Below the pieces are notes generated by a model. That model saw nothing but the letters and a program-made list of their open reading frames with translations, was not told the origin of the DNA and ran no database searches. Shown piece after piece: positions 63,034 through 64,000 of a stretch of 64,000 nt of DNA. Source of the stretch: an uncultured Hoeflea sp. (lineage in GTDB: Bacteria; Pseudomonadota; Alphaproteobacteria; Rhizobiales; Rhizobiaceae); NCBI RefSeq assembly GCF_947501405.1, contig NZ_CANMVK010000001.1, positions 310,001 to 374,000 of the forward strand. The letters are read 5' to 3'. Position 1 is the first letter of the stretch. Every line of letters begins with the position of its first letter. A program made the translations under genes and the position numbers.

Positions 63034-64000
63034 ATGCTAATCCAGCTATCGATCCGCGATATCGTTCTGATCGAGAAGCTTGATCTCGAATTCGATGCCG
63101 GGCTTTCGGTGCTGACCGGAGAAACCGGCGCGGGCAAATCCATCCTGCTGGACAGTCTTTCGCTGGCATTGGGCGGCCGCGGCGATGGTGGCCTGGTGCG
63201 CCACGGCGTGGCCAAGGGCCAGGTGACGGCGGTATTCGACGTTGCGGCCGATCATCCGGCGCGGGCGCTGTTGCGTGACAATGACATCGATGACGATGGT
63301 GATCTGGTGTTCCGCCGGGTGCAATCAGGCGATGGCCGGACCCGCGTGTTTCTCAATGACCAGCCGGCAAGCGTGGCGTTGATGCGCGAGGCCGGGCAGT
63401 TGCTGGTCGAAATTCACGGCCAGCATGACGACCGGGCGCTGGTTGATGCCGATGCCCATCGCGCGCTTCTGGATGCCTTTGGCGGCCTGAGCGATGCCAC
63501 AAGCGACGTTGGCAGGTTGCATGAGGGCTGGCGTCAGGCGCGGATTGCGCTCAAGGCCCACCGGGAAAAGGTGGAGGAGGCACGCCGCGAGGCCGACTGG
63601 CTGCGCTCTTCGGTCGATGAGCTGGACAAGCTCAGTCCTGCCGAAGGCGAGGAAGAGGAGCTTGCCGAGCGCCGGGCGCTGATGATGAAGGCCGAAAAAA
63701 TGGCCAGCGACATCAACGAGGCGGATGAAATTCTAAGCGGCCAGGGTTCGCCGATCCCGGTGATCAGCGGCCTGCTCAGGCGGCTTGAGCGCAAGGCCGA
63801 ACAGGCTCCGGAACTGCTGGGCGAGACGGTGACGGCGCTTGATGCGGCGCTCAATGCGCTGTCGGACGCCCAAACGGCGGTGGAGGCCGCACTCCGGGCC
63901 GCCGATTTCAATCCGCGTGAACTCGAAGAGACCGAAGAACGGCTGTTTGCGCTGCGCGGGGCTGCGCGCAAATACAATGTGCCGGTGGAATCGCTGGCCG
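63034..64000 (+). CDS. recN: DNA repair protein RecN (N-terminal part, runs off the window)
   Basis: The first 322 codons of an SMC-like ATPase involved in double-strand break repair. It begins M-L-I-Q-L-S-I-R-D-I-V-L-I-E-K-L and has the Walker A loop G-E-T-G-A-G-K-S near residue 29. L-V-E-I-H-G-Q-H-D near 125 is a RecN hallmark. A coiled-coil stretch starts at about residue 165. CAGGA precedes the ATG, 11 bases after bamD. The rest lies beyond 64000. Confidence 0.93.
   Translation, partial: MLIQLSIRDIVLIEKLDLEFDAGLSVLTGETGAGKSILLDSLSLALGGRGDGGLVRHGVAKGQVTAVFDVAADHPARALLRDNDIDDDGDLVFRRVQSGDGRTRVFLNDQPASVALMREAGQLLVEIHGQHDDRALVDADAHRALLDAFGGLSDATSDVGRLHEGWRQARIALKAHREKVEEARREADWLRSSVDELDKLSPAEGEEEELAERRALMMKAEKMASDINEADEILSGQGSPIPVISGLLRRLERKAEQAPELLGETVTALDAALNALSDAQTAVEAALRAADFNPRELEETEERLFALRGAARKYNVPVESLA

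Overview
The window is a chromosomal segment of a GC-rich alphaproteobacterium, most likely a Rhizobiales member (Rhizobiaceae/Phyllobacteriaceae/Hoeflea-like). That assignment is inferred from the gene families, from an FtsZ of 582 aa with a long C-terminal linker, and from the order mraZ-rsmH-ftsL-ftsI-murEF-mraY-murD-ftsW-murGCB ... ddlB-ftsQAZ-lpxC-bamD-recN. I saw no tRNA, rRNA, CRISPR array, insertion sequence or prophage. One structural RNA, RNase P RNA, lies at about 31375-31814.

Positions 1-31000 are accessory and metabolic. They hold a MOSC protein; an ArsR-type regulator fused to a methyltransferase domain, upstream of metF and preceded by a 30-bp near-palindrome; a 25-aa membrane peptide; an amidase, an EamA exporter and a fold-III PLP decarboxylase; a divergent TetR/SDR pair with nested dyads; and a CPA2 antiporter. 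Four peptidoglycan hydrolases are also present (MltB-type, GH25, amidase_2, SLT). At 14318-16583 there is an AT-rich, compositionally foreign two-gene unit: a 4-TM protein overlapping a repeat protein that ends in a truncated RTX-type module. It is followed by a GGDEF protein with a degenerate EAL domain, a 5-oxoprolinase with a divergent MarR regulator, an aldo/keto reductase, an RHH-like protein overlapping an uncharacterised H-x-x-H-V-type gene, a TerB-DnaJ protein and a MATE transporter.

Positions 31000-39000 hold rnpB, a fatty-acid-hydroxylase/sterol-desaturase-type membrane enzyme, and an iorAB-type molybdenum hydroxylase operon with its own di-heme cytochrome and 4-TM protein. That operon is controlled by a divergent TetR regulator with a clear operator between them. 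A small SH3b protein has an FNR/FixK-type box upstream, and a DUF2087-type protein follows.

Positions 39000-64000 are the dcw (division and cell wall) cluster. The genes are tightly packed, with many 4-bp ATGA overlaps. Upstream of mraZ, four CCCA (TGGG on the other strand) units repeat every 10 bp over a promoter-like sequence, as expected for an MraZ autoregulatory operator. The cluster is split after murB by strong terminators and an opposite-strand CHASE3-type chemoreceptor gene, so ddlB-ftsQ-ftsA-ftsZ must be transcribed separately from a 472-bp intergenic region. lpxC, bamD and the start of recN close the window.
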